From: Aquabacter sp040049275
GTDB lineage: Bacteria; Pseudomonadota; Alphaproteobacteria; Rhizobiales; Xanthobacteraceae
Assembly: GCF_040049275.1 (NCBI RefSeq)
Contig: NZ_JBDZDT010000010.1
Span: 147,026-211,025, forward strand
Length of the DNA stretch: 64,000 nucleotides
Direction of reading: 5' to 3'
A program made the translations under genes and the position numbers. Below are positions 12,717 through 21,990 of this stretch, one piece after another. The notes below the pieces were generated by a model that was not told the origin of the DNA, did not search any database, and saw only the letters and a list, made by a program, of their open reading frames with translations. Position 1 is the stretch's first letter. The number at the start of each line of letters is the position of its first letter.

Positions 12717-13103
12717 TCAGGGCACCAGATAATGCGCATCCCAGTCCTCGCGCGGCACCACGGCGCCGAGCGAGTATTGGAAGGTGACCACGTCCACGCC
12801 CTCGTCCTTCGTCTCGCAGGTATAGGACAGGCGGAACCACTTGCCGCCCGAGCGCACCGCCGCGCCGGGCGCGCGGATGGTGTCGCCCTTGATCACAGTG
12901 TCGGCGAAGGCATAGGCCACCAGTTCGTCCGGGTGCAGTTCGTGATGCTCGCGGCCGATGACGCCCATGGCCTTGGCATTGCATCGCTGCTCGATGCGCA
13001 CATTGGGGGCGAGGAGGAGGATTTCCTTCCCGTCGGGCGGCGCTGCGGCGGCGCAGGTGGGGAGGAAAGCGGCGGCGAAAAGCAGGAAAATGGCGGTCTT
13101 CAC
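12717..13103 (-). CDS. DUF930-domain secreted protein
   Basis: The 128-residue protein starts at GTG 13103, with AAGGAG about 12 bases upstream. The signal peptide (VKTAIFLLFAAAFLPTCAAA) is followed by a DUF930 domain: RIEQRCNAKAM, HPDELVAYAFADTVIKGDT, GGKWFRLSYTCET. DUF930 proteins are found in rhizobiales, are exported and have no known role. The two cysteines probably form a disulfide. A longer frame upstream is not supported. Confidence 0.78.
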   Translation of the reverse strand: MKTAIFLLFAAAFLPTCAAAAPPDGKEILLLAPNVRIEQRCNAKAMGVIGREHHELHPDELVAYAFADTVIKGDTIRAPGAAVRSGGKWFRLSYTCETKDEGVDVVTFQYSLGAVVPREDWDAHYLVP

Positions 13104-13304
13104 GTCTGTCGTTCGCTCCTTCGAGCGGCGCGCGGCATCTGCGCCATTGGGCCTGAGGCCACGGCCCAGCAAGGAATGCGGAAGCGATTCGCCGCCCGGT
13201 CGTGAGTCTCTTAAGCCCATGCATGTGGCGAGGCTATGGCCGGATCGGGGCTTGCCTGACGGCATCCGGAAGGCAAACTGCGACCGCCTCCACAGGAGAA
13301 TCCC

Positions 13305-14021
13305 ATGGCCGAGCCGACCAAGCCCCTCGTCGTCATCACCGGCGCAAGCCACGGCATCGGCGCTGCCCTGGCGGAAGCCTTCGGGCGCGAAGGGCATCCG
13401 CTGCTGCTGACATCGCGCCACATGGAGGCGGGCACGGAGGGGACCGTCATGCGCGCGGCGCTTGATGTGATCGACTATGCCGCGCTGGAAGCGGCGATCC
13501 GGGCGGCGGAGGCGCGCTTCGGCCCGGTGGACTGCCTCGTCAACAATGCCGGCTTCATCCATATCGGGCCGCTCGCCGCCCGCGATCCGGCCGACATGGC
13601 CTATGAGGCGGATGTGCTGTTCAAGGGCGTCCTGAACGGCGTGCACGCGGTGCTGGGCGGCATGCAGGCCCGCAAACGCGGCACCATCATCAACATCTCC
13701 TCCGCCGGCGACCGGATCCCGGGACCGCAGGGGGAAGTCTATCATGCCGCGAAGGCCGCGGTCCGCTCGCTGGCGGGCTCGCTCCAGAAGGGCGAGGCGG
13801 CGAACAACATCCGCGTCATGAACATCGCGCCCGGGCTGGTGAAGACCAACATCCACGCCAATATGGGCATGCCGTTCGAGGAATATTACGAGATGCTCGG
13901 CCGTCCGGAATTCATCGAGGCGGCGGAGCTGGCGGACATCATCCTCTACGCCTACCGCCTGCCGCAGCGCATCTGCATCCGCGACCTCTTCGTGATGCCG
14001 ACCTCGTCATCCCTCGGCTAA
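13305..14021 (+). CDS. Short-chain dehydrogenase/reductase
   Basis: The 238-residue NAD(P)-dependent oxidoreductase has the glycine-rich cofactor loop TGASHGIG near residues 13-20, NNAG near residues 80-83 and the catalytic Ser...YxxxK pattern (NISSAGDRIPGPQGEVYHAAKAA). CAGGAGA precedes the ATG. It stands just ahead of the acetolactate decarboxylase gene in the same direction, about 110 bases apart. A reductase for acetoin/diacetyl is therefore an attractive but unproven guess. Confidence 0.85.
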   Translation: MAEPTKPLVVITGASHGIGAALAEAFGREGHPLLLTSRHMEAGTEGTVMRAALDVIDYAALEAAIRAAEARFGPVDCLVNNAGFIHIGPLAARDPADMAYEADVLFKGVLNGVHAVLGGMQARKRGTIINISSAGDRIPGPQGEVYHAAKAAVRSLAGSLQKGEAANNIRVMNIAPGLVKTNIHANMGMPFEEYYEMLGRPEFIEAAELADIILYAYRLPQRICIRDLFVMPTSSSLG

Positions 14022-14132
14022 GCGGCATCGCTTGGCGCCATCCCCGCAAAATGCTGCTATGGCCGGCAAGGCGCAGGTCCAGCCGATGAGGCGATGGACC
14101 CTGGCGCCATGCCCTGATCGGAGCGCTGTTTC

Positions 14133-14981
14133 ATGCCGACGCTGACGTGCGAGATTTCCCAGTCCCTCTGGGACGCGCTCCGCAAAGCCGCCGATGACAG
14201 CGGCCACGGGGTCGAGCACGTCGTCTCCCACGCGCTGGCGGATGCACTCCAGGTGGACCACGGGACGCTGTTCCAGGTCTCCACGTCCGGCGCTTTGGTG
14301 GAGGGGCTGTTCTCCGGCGTGGTCTCGGTGGAGACGCTGCGGGAGCACGGCGATTTCGGCCTCGGCGCCTTCGCCGGGCTGGATGGGGAGATGATCGCGC
14401 TCGACGGCGCCTTCTACCAGATAAGGAGCGACGGCTCCGTCCGGCTGGCGCGGGACGACCAGCAGGTGCCGTTCGCGGAGGTCACCCATTTCGCGCCGCG
14501 CGAGACCGTGGCGCTGGCCCCGTTCTCCTCCATGGACGATCTCCTCGCCCAGCTCGACGGGCGGCGCGGCACGGACAATCTGTTCTTCGCCGTGCGCCTC
14601 GATGGCCGTTTCGCCCGCGTGCACGACCGGGTGGCCAGCATGGCGGCGGAGCGCGAGACGCTGGTGGAGGCCACCGCCCATCAGGCCGAGTTCCATGCAG
14701 AGGATGTGTCCGGCACCATGGTGGGCTTCTGGACGCCCGCTTATGTCAGGGGCATCGGTATTCCCGGCTGGCACCTGCATTTCATCAGCGATGACCGCCA
14801 GCGCGGCGGGCATGTTCTCGACTGCGCGGGAAGCGAGATCACGCTCGCGCTGGAAACCATCGACGATTTCCGCCTCTCCATGCCGGAGACGGCGGCCTTC
14901 CTCGCGGCGGACCTCTCAGGAAACAACGATGCCGCGCTCGAAAAGGCCGAGCGTGGCCGCGGGCATGGGCACGGGCATTGA
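14133..14981 (+). CDS. budA: Alpha-acetolactate decarboxylase
   Basis: The 282-residue enzyme converts acetolactate to acetoin. Family marks are LFQVSTSGALVEGLFSG, the zinc-site signature GIPGWHLHFISDDRQRGGHV (His-x-His plus a third histidine), and the downstream glutamate region. The first 40 residues (CEISQSLWDALRKAADDSG...) form an extra helical, ribbon-helix-helix-like piece absent from short homologues such as Bacillus AlsD. The C-terminus ends HGHGH, possibly an extra metal site. The only redox neighbour is the SDR gene upstream; no acetolactate synthase is nearby. Confidence 0.9.
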   Translation: MPTLTCEISQSLWDALRKAADDSGHGVEHVVSHALADALQVDHGTLFQVSTSGALVEGLFSGVVSVETLREHGDFGLGAFAGLDGEMIALDGAFYQIRSDGSVRLARDDQQVPFAEVTHFAPRETVALAPFSSMDDLLAQLDGRRGTDNLFFAVRLDGRFARVHDRVASMAAERETLVEATAHQAEFHAEDVSGTMVGFWTPAYVRGIGIPGWHLHFISDDRQRGGHVLDCAGSEITLALETIDDFRLSMPETAAFLAADLSGNNDAALEKAERGRGHGHGH

Positions 14982-15005
14982 GGTCAATGTCGCCCAAAAA
15001 TAGCT

Positions 15006-15100
15006 GTCATGGCCGGGCTTGACCCGACCATCCACGGAACTCCGCCAGGTGCCGCTTGAGGGGATAGGCGTGGATGCCCGGGTCGAGCCCGGGCATGACG
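15006..15100. repeat. Intergenic palindromic element, GTCATGCCCGGGC family
   Basis: GTCATGGCCGGGCTTGACCC (15006-15025) pairs with GGGTCGAGCCCGGGCATGAC (15080-15099), with inner CCACG/CGTGG arms. It lies between converging genes, the acetolactate decarboxylase and the helicase, where it could act as a two-way terminator. Confidence 0.73.
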
Positions 15101-15123
15101 GGTATAACGGAGCGGAAAGCCTA

Positions 15124-17001
15124 TCAGTCCCAGTTCTTGGGGGGGCGCTTGCTCTTGCCGGGGACGGCGGCATTGTCCTTGCGCTTCTTCGGCTTCTCCG
15201 CGCCTTTCGGACCCTTGGGATAGGGTGTGCCGTCCGGCCGCCGCTCCTTCCCGAACGCGCCCTTCACCTTTGGGCGGTCCGGATCGACAGGGCGGTCGGC
15301 CTTGACCGGGTCATAGGCGGGCTTGCGCGGCCGTGCGGGGCGGCGGGCGCCGCCGCCATCGCCGGTCACGGGCTCGATGAGAATGTCGCCGCCTTCCGAG
15401 GCGCGGGCATTGGCGATGAAGCCTTCCGCCAGATCATTGGCGATCTCGAACACGGTCTCGTTGTCGAAGATGCGGATGGAGCCCACATCCTGCTTGGTCA
15501 CGTCGCCGCGCCGGCAGATCAGCGGCAGGAGCCATTTGGGATCGGCATTCTTGCGCCGGCCCACGGGCATGCGGAACCACACTGTGTTTCCACTCGGCCC
15601 GCCCGTCGCCCCGCCCCGGGCATCGCGGCTACGCTCGGGGCGCCGCTCCTCGCCGCGCTCCCGCTCGCGGGTGCGGGCGGCGCGGCCCTCGCCGGGGTCG
15701 AACACGTCTTCCGGCGCCGGCAGGCGGTCGCGGTAGAGGCGGGCCAGAGCTGCGGCCAACTCTTCGGCCGAGCGCTGCGCCAGGAGCGCCTGGGCGAGGT
15801 CCAGGTCTTCGGGCCCCGGCGCTTCGCTGATGAGGGGATCGGCCAGCATGCGCTCCTGGTCGAGCTTGCGGATCTCGTCCGGGCTCGGCGGGCCGCTCCA
15901 GATCACGTCCACATTGGCGACGGATAGGAGCAGTTCCGCCTTGCGGCGGCGGAAGGGCGGCACGAGGAGGATACTCACGCCCTTGCGCCCCGCGCGGCCC
16001 GTGCGGCCGGAACGGTGCTGGAGGCTTTCCGCATCGTGCGGCAGGTCCGCATGGATGACGAGGCCGAGATTGGGCAAATCGATGCCGCGCGCGGCCACGT
16101 CGGTGGCGACGCACACCCGCGCCCGGCCGTCCCGCAGGGCCTGGAGCGCCTGGTTGCGCTCGTTCTGGCCCATCTCGCCGGAGAGGCCCACGGCGGCGAA
16201 GCCGCGCTCCTGGAGGGTGGAGAGGAGGTGCCGCACGCTCTCGCGCGTGTTGCAGAAGACGATGGCGGTGGGGCTCTCGAAATACCGCAGCAGGTTCACC
16301 ACCGCGTGCTCGGCCTCTTTCGGCACGATGCGCACGGCGCGGTATTCGATGTCCGCATGGCCGCCTTGCGTGCCCTCCACCTCGATGCGCATGGCATTGT
16401 GCTGGTAGCGCTTGGCAAGGCCTATAATTGGCTTGGGCAAGGTGGCGGAGAACAGCAGGCTGCGCTTTTCCCCCGGCGCGGCGGAGAGGATGAATTCCAG
16501 GTCCTCGCGGAAGCCGAGGTCCAGCATCTCGTCCGCCTCGTCCAGCACGGCGACGGCGAGGGAGGAGAGGTCGAGCCCGCCGCGCTCGATATGGTCGCGC
16601 AGCCGGCCCGGGGTGCCCACCACGATATGCACGCCCTCGGAGAGCGCCCGCCGCTCGCGGCGCGGGTCCATGCCGCCGACGCAGGCGACGATGCGTGCGC
16701 GGGTATTCTCGAACAGCCAGGTCAGCTCCCGCTGCACCTGGAGCGCCAGTTCGCGGGTGGGGGCGACGATGAGCGCCTGGGGCGCGCCGGGCGTGCCGAG
16801 GAATTCCGCTTCGCCCAGAAGGGTTTCGGCGATGGCGAGGCCGTAGGCCACGGTCTTGCCAGAGCCGGTCTGGGCCGAGACAAGGAGGTCGCGTCCGGCG
16901 GTCTCGGGTGCGAGCACCATGGCCTGGACGGGTGTCGGCTCGTTATAGTCGCGCGCGGCGAGTGCCCGGGCGATGGACGGGGAGGGGGGAGAGAAGGCCA
17001 C
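15124..17001 (-). CDS. DEAD-box ATP-dependent RNA helicase with DbpA-type RNA-binding domain
   Basis: The 625-residue helicase has the Q motif (PTPVQAMVL), motif I (AQTGSGKT), DEAD (VLDEADEMLDLG), SAT (LFSATLP) and motif VI (HRSGRTGRAGRKG). A DbpA-like RNA-binding domain (TVFEIANDLAEGFIANAR) and a basic, lysine-rich tail follow. It should unwind structured RNA in ribosome assembly or at low temperature, like DeaD/CsdA. The start is placed at GTG 17001 (VAFSPPSPS...); the in-frame extension to 17061 looks non-natural. It lies downstream of frmA on the same strand, separated by a hairpin. Confidence 0.88.
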   Translation of the reverse strand: MAFSPPSPSIARALAARDYNEPTPVQAMVLAPETAGRDLLVSAQTGSGKTVAYGLAIAETLLGEAEFLGTPGAPQALIVAPTRELALQVQRELTWLFENTRARIVACVGGMDPRRERRALSEGVHIVVGTPGRLRDHIERGGLDLSSLAVAVLDEADEMLDLGFREDLEFILSAAPGEKRSLLFSATLPKPIIGLAKRYQHNAMRIEVEGTQGGHADIEYRAVRIVPKEAEHAVVNLLRYFESPTAIVFCNTRESVRHLLSTLQERGFAAVGLSGEMGQNERNQALQALRDGRARVCVATDVAARGIDLPNLGLVIHADLPHDAESLQHRSGRTGRAGRKGVSILLVPPFRRRKAELLLSVANVDVIWSGPPSPDEIRKLDQERMLADPLISEAPGPEDLDLAQALLAQRSAEELAAALARLYRDRLPAPEDVFDPGEGRAARTRERERGEERRPERSRDARGGATGGPSGNTVWFRMPVGRRKNADPKWLLPLICRRGDVTKQDVGSIRIFDNETVFEIANDLAEGFIANARASEGGDILIEPVTGDGGGARRPARPRKPAYDPVKADRPVDPDRPKVKGAFGKERRPDGTPYPKGPKGAEKPKKRKDNAAVPGKSKRPPKNWD

Positions 17002-17037
17002 GAGGGTCCGCCTATGGACGGCGCTGCAAACGCAAAG

Positions 17038-17057
17038 GGGCCGCCCTGGGGCGGCCC
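17038..17057 (-). terminator. GC-rich hairpin between the alcohol dehydrogenase and helicase genes
   Basis: GGGCCGCCC and GGGCGGCCC form a perfect 9-bp stem. On the minus strand it is followed by CTTTGCG, so it has only a weak U-tract. Placed after the frmA stop, it probably ends that transcript. Confidence 0.45.
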
Positions 17058-17122
17058 ACATGCGGCGCGCGATGAATGGGTCGCGGCCCTTTTACCTCAA
17101 TGCGCGCCGCAGCGCCATCACC

Positions 17123-18235
17123 TCAATAGACCACCACCGAGCGGATGGACTTGCCCTCGTGCATCAGGTCGAAGGCGGTGTTGATCTCGTTGAGCGGCAT
17201 GGTGTGGGTGATGAGATCATCGATATTGATCTTCCCCTCCATGTACCAGTCCACGATCTTCGGCACGTCCGTGCGCCCGCGGGCGCCGCCAAATGCCGTG
17301 CCGCGCCAGTTGCGCCCGGTGACGAGCTGGAACGGCCGGGTGGAAATCTCCGCGCCGGAAGGCGCGACGCCGATGACGATGGAGGTGCCCCAGCCGCGAT
17401 GGCAGGCTTCCAGCGCCTGACGCATCACGGTGACATTGCCGGTGCAGTCGAAGGTGAAGTCGGCGCCGCCGTCGGTCAGGTCCTGGATGGCGGAGACCAC
17501 CTTGTCCGCGCCCACTTCGGTGGGATTGATGAAGTCGGTCATGCCGAACTTGCGGGCGATCTCAACCTTGGCGGGATTGATGTCGATGCCGATGATCTTG
17601 TCGGCGCCCACCATCCGCGCGCCCTGGATCACGTTGAGCCCGATGCCCCCTAAGCCGAACACCGCGACATTCGCGCCGGGCCAGACCTTGCCCGTATAGA
17701 CCACCGCGCCGATGCCGGTGGTGACCCCGCAGCCGATATAGCAGATCTTGTCGAAGGGCGCGTCCGAACGGACCTTGGCGAGGGCAATCTCGGGCAGGAC
17801 CGTGAAGTTCGAGAAGGTCGAGCAGCCCATGTAGTGGAACACCTCGCCACCGTCGCACTGGAAGCGGGTGGTCTTGTCGGGCATCAGGCCCTGGCCCTGC
17901 GTCGCGCGGATGGCGGTGCACAGGTTCGAGCGCTGCGACAGGCAGGTTTTGCACTGGCGGCATTCGGGCGTGTAGAGCGGGATCACATGGTCGCCCACCT
18001 TCAGGGTGGTGACGCCCGCGCCCACCTCGCGCACGATGCCCGCGCCCTCATGACCCAGGATGGCGGGGAACTTACCCTCGGAATCGAGGCCGGAGAGCGT
18101 ATAGGCGTCGGTGTGGCAGACGCCGGTCGCCATCACTTCCACCAGCACCTCGCCAGGCTTCGGGCCGCCCACCTCGATGGTCTCGATGGTCAGCGGCTTG
18201 TTGGCTTCCCAGGCGATGGCGGCGCGAGACTTCAT
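17123..18235 (-). CDS. frmA: S-(hydroxymethyl)glutathione dehydrogenase / class III alcohol dehydrogenase
   Basis: The 370-residue zinc enzyme oxidises the glutathione-formaldehyde adduct to S-formylglutathione with NAD, the main formaldehyde detoxification route. The catalytic zinc region is GVCHTDAY plus GHEGAGIV, and the structural zinc loop has four cysteines (CRQCKTCLSQRSNLC). The Rossmann motif is GLGGIGLNVIQGA. Length and sequence pattern match AdhC/FrmA/FlhA closely. No S-formylglutathione hydrolase or frmR lies beside it. Confidence 0.94.
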   Translation of the reverse strand: MKSRAAIAWEANKPLTIETIEVGGPKPGEVLVEVMATGVCHTDAYTLSGLDSEGKFPAILGHEGAGIVREVGAGVTTLKVGDHVIPLYTPECRQCKTCLSQRSNLCTAIRATQGQGLMPDKTTRFQCDGGEVFHYMGCSTFSNFTVLPEIALAKVRSDAPFDKICYIGCGVTTGIGAVVYTGKVWPGANVAVFGLGGIGLNVIQGARMVGADKIIGIDINPAKVEIARKFGMTDFINPTEVGADKVVSAIQDLTDGGADFTFDCTGNVTVMRQALEACHRGWGTSIVIGVAPSGAEISTRPFQLVTGRNWRGTAFGGARGRTDVPKIVDWYMEGKINIDDLITHTMPLNEINTAFDLMHEGKSIRSVVVY

Positions 18236-18449
18236 GGGTGGGCCTCTGGCGTGTCGGGCCGGGCCATGGGCCGCGGCGGGAGGTGGGGATGCGGCAATCT
18301 CCCGTGCGGGAGGGATTTGTCAATGCGCCGGAATAGGAGGTGTTCGGAAACGTGAACGGGGCCGGGGGGAACCGGGGGTGGAAAGGCGGGGTTGCTCCGC
18401 CGAGCCAGGAGCAGAAGCACCGAAGGCCGAAACCAACCCGGAGGCCGTG

Positions 18450-19163
18450 ATGGCCCAGACCCCAAGCCTTGTCCCGGATGCCGCCTCAGCGATGACCCGC
18501 CGCGACGCCCTCGCCCTTGCGGGTGCCGCGGTGGCGAGCGCCGCCTTGTTCACGCCGCACGTCGCCCGCGCGGCCGCGCCGTTTACCATTTCCCCGCTGC
18601 CGTATTCGGAAGATGCGCTGGTGCCCACCATCTCGGCGCGCACGGTGGGCCTGCATTACGGCAAGCATTCCAAGGGCTATTACGACACGGTCAACCAGCT
18701 CGCCACCGGCAAGCCCTATGCGGATATGACCATCTCCGAGATCGTCGTCGCGTCCAAGAAGGGCGGCGATACGGAGATGTTCAACCAGGCCGCCCAGGCC
18801 TGGAACCACGACCTCTATTGGGCGAGCTTCAAGGGCGGTTCCCAGAAGCCGGACACGGCCTTCGCCAAGGCCGTGGAGACGCAGTTCGAGAGCCTGGACG
18901 GCCTCAACCGCAAGATGGTGGAAGTCGGCGGCAAGGTGTTCGGCACCGGCTGGGTCTGGCTGGTGAAGGACGGGGACGGCCTCGCCGTCGTGGGCATGAA
19001 GGACGCCATGAACCCGCTTGCGGACGGCAAGACGACGCTGCTCGGCGTCGATGTCTGGGAGCACGCTTACTATCTCGACTACGAGAACCGCCGCACCGCG
19101 CATCTCGATGCGGTGCTGAAGAATTTGGTCAACTGGCAGGTGGTCAGCGACCGGTTCGGGTGA
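18450..19163 (+). CDS. Superoxide dismutase (Fe/Mn family) with Tat signal
   Basis: The 237-residue protein begins with a leader holding TRRDALALAGAAVASAALF, a twin-arginine export signal. The SOD fold follows, with metal ligands in LHYGKHSKGYY, AWNHDLYW and DVWEHAYYLDY. It removes superoxide, probably in the periplasm. Iron use is favoured by overall pattern but not proven. GGAGG lies seven bases before ATG 18450. Export by Tat means the metal is loaded in the cytoplasm, unlike typical cytosolic SodB. Confidence 0.9.
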   Translation: MAQTPSLVPDAASAMTRRDALALAGAAVASAALFTPHVARAAAPFTISPLPYSEDALVPTISARTVGLHYGKHSKGYYDTVNQLATGKPYADMTISEIVVASKKGGDTEMFNQAAQAWNHDLYWASFKGGSQKPDTAFAKAVETQFESLDGLNRKMVEVGGKVFGTGWVWLVKDGDGLAVVGMKDAMNPLADGKTTLLGVDVWEHAYYLDYENRRTAHLDAVLKNLVNWQVVSDRFG

Positions 19164-19192
19164 GCCCTCTGTCACTGGGTCACCGCACCAAA

Positions 19193-19229
19193 CCCCCTCT
19201 CCCGCAAGCGGGAGAGGGGGTTCTTTTTC
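19193..19229 (+). terminator. Rho-independent terminator after the superoxide dismutase gene
   Basis: CCCCCTCTCCCGC pairs with GCGGGAGAGGGGG around an AA loop and is followed by TTCTTTTTC. The stem is also a member of the CTCTCCC palindrome family, here with a proper T-tract. It lies between converging genes. Confidence 0.8.
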
Positions 19230-20703
19230 ACATCCCCACGTCTTCCAGCTTCATGCCCTTGGTCTCGATCTGGAAGTGCCAGGTGACCCATGCGCCGAGC
19301 AGGGAGGCGCCCACCAGGATGTAGAGGAGCGCCTGGGTGCCGATGTCGGCGAGGAGGATCGGGAACAGGAAGGCGGTCATCACCGCGCCCACCTTCGCGA
19401 AGGCCGCCGCGAAGCCAGCGCCGATGCCGCGCACATGGGTGGGGAACACCTCGCCCGCCAGGAGGTAGGTCTGCGCGTTCGGGCCGAGATTGGTCATGAA
19501 GTTGAACAGCATGAAGCCCGTATAGATCAGGAAGATCTGGCTGCCGCCGCTATAGTCCGCCGAGAAGGAGGCGATGAGCAGGCCGGCCGCGCAGCCGAAG
19601 AAGCCCAGCACCTGGAGCGGGATGCGCCCCACCCGGTCCGCCAGCAGCACCGCCGCGATCATCCCCACCAGCAGCAGCACGTCGATGAAGGCCGCGCCCT
19701 TGGCCGCCAGCATGTCGTTGGCGATGATGTCGGTGATGTTGTGGGGCACCCCCGCGCGGTGCTCGCCGATGGAGGCGGCGAGGATGGTGGGGGTGAAGAT
19801 GCCGATGCCATAGGTGGAAAGGTCCTGCAGGAACCAGGGCACCGAGGCGAGGACGGTGGCGCGGCGGTTCTTCTCCTTGAAGAGCGTGCCGATGTGCCGG
19901 TCCTTATGGTGATGGTGGCCGTGCTTGACCTTCAGCTTCACCGCTTTGGGATAGTCCGGCTTGCGCTTCAGGAGCTTGCGCATCTGCTCCTCGGCTTCCG
20001 GCACGCGGCCTACGGCGGCGAGCCAGTGGCTGCTTTCCGTCACGAAGAAGCGCCCCACGAGAACGATCACGCCGGGGATGATGGCGGTGGCGTACATGAG
20101 CCGCCAGGAGCTGATATCAGGCGCGAAGGTGAGGATGAGGTAGCCGATTGCGGTGCCCACCAGGGCGCCCACCGCCTGGAAGGCGAAGGCGCCGAGCACG
20201 AGGCGCCCGCGCGCCGTGCTGGGGATGCTCTCCGAGATGACGAGATGCGCGGTGGGATAGTCACAGCCCAGGGCCAGGCCGACGCCGAACAGGAAGAGCA
20301 GCATCCAGTAGAAGCTCGGCGCCACGGCCAGCAATGCCAAGAACAGGATGAAGATCACCATCTCCACGATGAACATCAGCTTGCGGCCGAAATGGTCGGA
20401 AAGCCCGCCCAGGGTCAGCGCGCCCACCAGGATGCCGAACAGGCTCGCCGCGCCGACGAGGCCGTGCTCGAAGGAGCCCATGCCGAACTCTTCGGCCATG
20501 AGGGGGAGGGCGACGCCGGTCATGAACACGACCAGGCCTTCGAAGAACTTGCCGGCGGCCGCGAGGCTCCAGATCCGCCACTGCATCGCCGTCATGGGCA
20601 CAGTGGAGACCGGCGTGCCGTCGCTCCATATGGGCGTTTCGTCGATATAGTCCTGGACCGACCGCCCCTCGTCCTGGTGGGCGGGCATCTGCATATCGTT
20701 CAT
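19228..20703 (-). CDS. MFS transporter, sugar/aromatic-acid porter type
   Basis: The 491-residue inner-membrane protein has about 12 transmembrane segments. Major-facilitator signatures occur after TM2 (GGLSDHFGRKLMF) and in the C half (LADRVGRIPLQ). A histidine-rich stretch (KVKHGHHHHKDRH) lies in the central cytoplasmic loop. The substrate is unknown; sugars, inorganic phosphate and aromatic acids are all transported by relatives. ATG 20703 follows GGGGGAA; the 31-residue upstream extension is not leader-like. Convergent with the SOD gene. Confidence 0.85.
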   Translation of the reverse strand: MNDMQMPAHQDEGRSVQDYIDETPIWSDGTPVSTVPMTAMQWRIWSLAAAGKFFEGLVVFMTGVALPLMAEEFGMGSFEHGLVGAASLFGILVGALTLGGLSDHFGRKLMFIVEMVIFILFLALLAVAPSFYWMLLFLFGVGLALGCDYPTAHLVISESIPSTARGRLVLGAFAFQAVGALVGTAIGYLILTFAPDISSWRLMYATAIIPGVIVLVGRFFVTESSHWLAAVGRVPEAEEQMRKLLKRKPDYPKAVKLKVKHGHHHHKDRHIGTLFKEKNRRATVLASVPWFLQDLSTYGIGIFTPTILAASIGEHRAGVPHNITDIIANDMLAAKGAAFIDVLLLVGMIAAVLLADRVGRIPLQVLGFFGCAAGLLIASFSADYSGGSQIFLIYTGFMLFNFMTNLGPNAQTYLLAGEVFPTHVRGIGAGFAAAFAKVGAVMTAFLFPILLADIGTQALLYILVGASLLGAWVTWHFQIETKGMKLEDVGM

Positions 20704-20898
20704 GGATTTCCCCCGAAGATCCCCTATTATGTGCAATGCCCCTTCCGCATGAACCACGTGTGACACAGCGCAAGACCTGTGCGTGACGTTCATCATGTGT
20801 CCAATTTGTTGATTTTGCGCAGGTTCTGGGAGGCGGCGGCGATTTCTTCCCGGCCTGAACCACGCTATGACGTTGGAAACGGACGCATGGAGGCGGTG

Positions 20899-21615
20899 AT
20901 GCGCTCAGCTTTTCAGGGCCGGGGACGGCCCCTTTTCGTGGCGGGGACGCTGATCCTCGGTGCTTCGCTCGCGGGCTGCCAGGCGCCCGGACCGACCTGG
21001 GGCACGGGCACCGTGACCGAGACCGACCCCTGGGGCGGCTATCAGGCGGTGGTGTCCATCCCGGCACCCGACGCGCCGCCGCGCGTGTTCGAATGCAAGG
21101 GCCCCTGGGCGCCGAACACCACCGATATCAACATCATGGCCGATTTCGGCCAGCAGGCCATCAGCCACACGGAGGTCATGCAGCCGGACGGCTCCATGGC
21201 GCCGGGCTCGGTCCTGCTCGCCAACGAGCCGAAGCTGCGCGTGGACATCGCGTGGGCCGACGCCATCGGCTATTCCGTGCCGACCCGCGTCGCCTTCACC
21301 GAGGAGACCCGCTGGAGCGTCGCCGGCGTCACCATCGGCACCTCCATCGCCGACGTGGAGAAGGCCAACGGCCGGCCCTTCCGCATGGTGGGCTTCGGCG
21401 GCAACAATGGCGGCGTGGTGATGGACTGGCGCGGCGGCCAGCTCGCGAACCTTGCCGGCCCATGCCGCCTGGGCGTCCAGTTCTCCATCTCCGCGCTCGC
21501 CTCGAACGCGGCGCAGGCCCGGGCCTCGGGGCCGAAAGTGTTCTCCTCGTCCGATCCGGCCATCCGCGCGCTTTCCCCTACGGTGGGGTTGTTCTGGGTT
21601 AATTATAAGTGGTGA
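20899..21615 (+). CDS. Lipoprotein of unknown function
   Basis: The 238-residue protein has a lipoprotein signal (LFVAGTLILGASLAGCQAP, lipobox LAGC). ATG 20899 is chosen over 20887 because GGAGG (20889-20893) lies five bases ahead of it. The body holds TVTETDPWGGYQAVVSIP, VRVFECKGPW-like segments and WSVAGVTIGTSIADVEKANGR, a stretch seen in conserved alphaproteobacterial hypothetical lipoproteins. I recognise no catalytic motif. Confidence 0.75.
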   Translation: MRSAFQGRGRPLFVAGTLILGASLAGCQAPGPTWGTGTVTETDPWGGYQAVVSIPAPDAPPRVFECKGPWAPNTTDINIMADFGQQAISHTEVMQPDGSMAPGSVLLANEPKLRVDIAWADAIGYSVPTRVAFTEETRWSVAGVTIGTSIADVEKANGRPFRMVGFGGNNGGVVMDWRGGQLANLAGPCRLGVQFSISALASNAAQARASGPKVFSSSDPAIRALSPTVGLFWVNYKW

Positions 21616-21676
21616 GAGCCTGACACGCGGCCCCGCTTGAGGTATGTCGTTTCGTCTCCAACCGATGGAGTTTTCA

Positions 21677-21937
21677 ATGGCCCGTCTGTCCTCTTTCACG
21701 AAGATTACGGCTGCCTTCGTCCTCGGCCTCGGCGTCGCCCTCGGCGGCCAGATGCTGGTGTCGAACGCGCAGGCTAACCAGCCCAACATGGTCGCCGGCC
21801 TCGAGCAGCTTCGCGCCGCCCGCGCCAGCATCCAGGCGGCCACGCCCAACAAGGGCGGCCACCGCGAGCAGGCGCTCGGCCTCATCGACCAGGCCATCGA
21901 GCAGGTGCGGGCCGGCATCGCCTACGCCGGCGGCTGA
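21677..21937 (+). CDS. Small secreted helical protein
   Basis: The 86-residue protein has a signal peptide (MARLSSFTKITAAFVLGLGV...NAQA). Its mature part of about 54 residues is predicted helical (GLEQLRAARASIQAATP...REQALGLIDQAIEQVRAG). ATG 21677 follows GATGGAG. Similar small exported proteins occur singly in rhizobiales; the function is unknown. Confidence 0.7.
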   Translation: MARLSSFTKITAAFVLGLGVALGGQMLVSNAQANQPNMVAGLEQLRAARASIQAATPNKGGHREQALGLIDQAIEQVRAGIAYAGG

Positions 21938-21990
21938 TCGCAGGCGAACCTGACTTTCCTCCGCCCGATTCCCGGCGCAGGACAGCGCGC

